Source: Pseudomonadota bacterium (GTDB taxonomy: Bacteria; Pseudomonadota; Gammaproteobacteria; DAOUQR01). Taken from it: a stretch of 7,496 nt of DNA. Position 1 is the first letter of the stretch, and each line of letters begins with the position of its first letter. Under the pieces are notes generated by a model. It saw only the letters and a program-made list of their open reading frames with translations, did not search any database and was not told the origin of the DNA. The translations under genes were made by a program, and so were the position numbers. The stretch lies in the NCBI GenBank assembly GCA_030625525.1, contig DAOUQR010000045.1, positions 1 to 7,496 of the forward strand. Direction: 5' to 3'. Positions 5,417 through 7,496 of this stretch are shown piece after piece.

Positions 5417-7276
5417 ATGCTGTCTTCACAAACCCGCCCCGTCGATGTTGATGAACTTCATTCCGTCTTAAAAAAAGTCTTTGGATATGATGAATTTCGT
5501 CCACTGCAGCAGCAAATCATTGAGGGTTTGATTGCTGGGGAGCATCAATTTGTTTTAATGCCGACCGGTGGTGGTAAATCGCTCTGTTATCAAATTCCGG
5601 CACTCGTCTGCAAAGGGGTGGCCATTGTTGTTTCGCCGCTGATTGCCTTGATGCAAGATCAAGTGTCTGCATTAAAAGCTAACGGTGTACGTGCTGAATA
5701 TTTAAATTCATCGTTAAGTTATGATGAAAAGAATGCAATTTTGGACGCGCTGGAATCTAATGAACTCGATTTAATCTATGTCGCTCCAGAGCGTCTAATG
5801 ACTGAAATGTTTCTGAATATCTTAGATGATCTGGACATCTCTTTATTCGCAATTGATGAAGCGCATTGTATTTCACAGTGGGGGCATGATTTTCGTCAGG
5901 AATATTTGATGTTATCTCAGTGCCGTCAGCGATATCCTGAAGTACCGTTTATCACCTTGACAGCAACGGCGGATAAACAAACGCGGGCGGATATCATCCA
6001 GCAATTAGATTTAGCGCAAGCCAAAGTTTCTGTTGCGAGCTTTAGCCGACCTAATATCCGTTATACCGTCATTGAAAAATATAATCCTACTCAACAAATT
6101 CTTAAATTCATGGAAGAACGCCCGGATGATTCCGGCATTATTTATTGCGCGACACGAAAGCGCGTTGAAGAAGTGGCTGAGTTACTCAAAAAAAATAAAA
6201 TAAATGCGCTACCGTACCATGCGGGCCTCAGTAATAATCACCGACGCAATGCGCAAAATGCTTTTAAAGATGATGACATTAATGTGATCGTCGCGACAGT
6301 GGCATTCGGTATGGGAATTGATAAACCGAATGTACGTTTTGTTGTGCACTACGATATTTCAAAAAATATAGAATCCTATTATCAAGAAACCGGCCGAGCC
6401 GGTCGTGATGGTTTGGCTGCTGATGCGATGTTATTTTACGGTATCGGTGATATCGCCAAAGTGCGTGGTATTATCGAATCAAATAATAATGAAGAACAAC
6501 GTCGCATTGAATGTCATAAACTCGCTGCGATGGTGTCATTTGCCGAAGCTCTTGCATGTCGTCGTAAAGTTTTACTGAATTATTTTGGTGAGACACTAGC
6601 CGAATCTTGCGGCAATTGTGATGTCTGTTTAAACCCACCTGAAACCTATGACGCACTCGAAGATGCACAAAAAGCATTATCTTGTGTTTATCGATTGCAA
6701 CAACGATTCGGTGTGTCTTATGTTATTGAGGTCTTGCGTGGGTCTAACAACAAACGCATTCAACAATTTGGTCATCAACGGCTATCAACCTACGGCATTG
6801 GCAAAGACTCGAGTAAAGAAGCGTGGATGAGTATTTTTCGGCAATTGATTCATTTAGGGTATATCGAGCAAGACATTGCAAATTATTCTGTTTTGCGATT
6901 ATTACCCAAAGCGCGAGAAGTCTTACGCGGTGAAGTGGGTGTTGAATTAGCTAAACCCAGAATTTCACAAGCAAGAATAAAAAGTAAGAAACGCACTAAG
7001 TCGCAGACAAAAAAGTTTGATCGAGATGATCTAAGTCAAGCGGATCAGCATTTGTTTGAAGTGCTTCGTCAAAAGCGAAAAGAAATTTCCAATGATCAAA
7101 ACGTTGCGCCCTTTATTGTTTTTAGCGATCGCAGTTTAATCGAACTCGCGCTCAAAAAACCAAAAACAGCCGATGAATTTTTAAAAATTAGTGGGGTGGG
7201 CGAACACAAGCTCGCTGCATACGGTGATATTTTTATGGAAACGCTTAGCCAACAAATTGATTTGGGTAGCGTCTGA
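5417..7276 (+). CDS. recQ: ATP-dependent DNA helicase RecQ
   Basis: A 3'-5' superfamily 2 helicase for recombinational repair and stalled-fork processing; cytoplasmic, 619 residues, matching the usual bacterial length. The motifs are all present and in order: motif 0 FGYDEFRPLQQ (22-32), Walker A PTGGGKS (49-55), Ia SPLIALMQDQV (73-83), DEAH box (147-150) followed by the RecQ-specific aromatic loop CISQWGHDFR (151-160), III TATAD (182-186), IV IIYCATRKR (241-249), V VATVAFGMGIDKP (292-304), and VI QETGRAGRDG (323-332) with the arginine finger. The zinc site is C381, C398, C401 and C404. The RQC winged helix follows, then a Lys-rich linker (about 511-535) and an HRDC domain (about 540-615, DRSLIELALKKPKTADEFLKISGVGEHK). 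The start at ATG 5417 gives the expected short lead before motif 0. Nothing is missing, and the gene looks functional. Confidence 0.97.
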   Translation: MLSSQTRPVDVDELHSVLKKVFGYDEFRPLQQQIIEGLIAGEHQFVLMPTGGGKSLCYQIPALVCKGVAIVVSPLIALMQDQVSALKANGVRAEYLNSSLSYDEKNAILDALESNELDLIYVAPERLMTEMFLNILDDLDISLFAIDEAHCISQWGHDFRQEYLMLSQCRQRYPEVPFITLTATADKQTRADIIQQLDLAQAKVSVASFSRPNIRYTVIEKYNPTQQILKFMEERPDDSGIIYCATRKRVEEVAELLKKNKINALPYHAGLSNNHRRNAQNAFKDDDINVIVATVAFGMGIDKPNVRFVVHYDISKNIESYYQETGRAGRDGLAADAMLFYGIGDIAKVRGIIESNNNEEQRRIECHKLAAMVSFAEALACRRKVLLNYFGETLAESCGNCDVCLNPPETYDALEDAQKALSCVYRLQQRFGVSYVIEVLRGSNNKRIQQFGHQRLSTYGIGKDSSKEAWMSIFRQLIHLGYIEQDIANYSVLRLLPKAREVLRGEVGVELAKPRISQARIKSKKRTKSQTKKFDRDDLSQADQHLFEVLRQKRKEISNDQNVAPFIVFSDRSLIELALKKPKTADEFLKISGVGEHKLAAYGDIFMETLSQQIDLGSV

Positions 7277-7279
7277 GTA

Positions 7280-7496
7280 TCATGAAACTAATTTATTACG
7301 CCACGTAATATAACTCAGCGGCGCGATTAACATTAAAACAAGTCCAATGATTAAACCGGTTTCATATTGCATGGCTGAAATGTTAGCGATTGTGACCGGC
7401 GGAATAAATCCAACCATAATCGTGGCCACTCCACCGATGATCCCAATACCACCAACAGCAACCATACCCGCAACACCACCTGGGATTTTAAATGCA
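7280..7496 (-). CDS. Amino acid permease, APC superfamily, C-terminal fragment cut by window edge
   Basis: The frame is open to the right edge; the ATG at 7463-7465 is internal, since AFKIPGGVAG is encoded in frame before it. The 'KIPGG..GM' motif, then a glycine-rich hydrophobic segment, 'VGFIPP', an ISAMQYETG loop and a last membrane helix (LIIGLVLMLIAPLSYITW), match the end of APC-type transporters such as the glutamate/GABA antiporter (GadC-like) group, which read 'YKIPGG..GM...gFiPP'. These are inner-membrane amino acid permeases or exchangers; the substrate cannot be told from the tail. The gene converges on recQ with 3 bp between the stops. About 71 codons are visible. Confidence 0.75.
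   Translation of the reverse strand, partial: AFKIPGGVAGMVAVGGIGIIGGVATIMVGFIPPVTIANISAMQYETGLIIGLVLMLIAPLSYITWRNKLVS

Overview
The window comes from an AT-rich gammaproteobacterial chromosome. The evidence is a type VI secretion (T6SS) gene pair, MltB- and SLT-type lytic transglycosylases, a RecQ with the Escherichia coli-like domain order, and an APC-type amino acid permease. The low GC content, together with a GTCATTCCGCGG-type palindromic repeat that I recall from intracellular lineages, would fit a Legionellales/Coxiellaceae-like host-associated organism. That placement is inference, not something the sequence proves.

Layout. Positions 1-2449 hold the end of a T6SS operon: the C-terminal half of tssM (membrane-complex IcmF protein), coupled by an ATGA overlap to tagF (post-translational T6SS regulator). 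Positions 2450-2625 are a regulatory gap with phased direct repeats, a dyad and a perfect TATAAT box. Positions 2626-4172 hold two exported peptidoglycan-cleaving enzymes in tandem, an SLT-fold transglycosylase and an MltB-type (GH103) transglycosylase, 41 bp apart and probably co-transcribed. The T6SS trans-envelope complex must pass through the cell wall, so this neighbourhood suggests, but does not prove, local wall-remodelling support for it.

Positions 4173-5416 are an accessory, decaying island between mltB and recQ. It holds one small unrecognised gene on the minus strand with a plausible promoter. It also holds an inverted pair of REP-like 39-bp palindromic repeats, nested inside an outer inverted repeat whose arms read as related peptides (LPTxxFIxP). 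The last part is a 5'-truncated winged-helix gene remnant, frameshifted by a triplicated 11-bp repeat; reducing the three copies to one restores a single frame of about 88 codons. A second short tandem repeat (2 x 10 bp) follows it.

Positions 5417-7276 encode a complete RecQ DNA helicase (helicase core, zinc/RQC, HRDC). It converges, with only 3 bp between stop codons, on the 3' end of an amino acid permease gene that runs off the right edge on the minus strand. No tRNA, rRNA, CRISPR array or intact transposase is visible.
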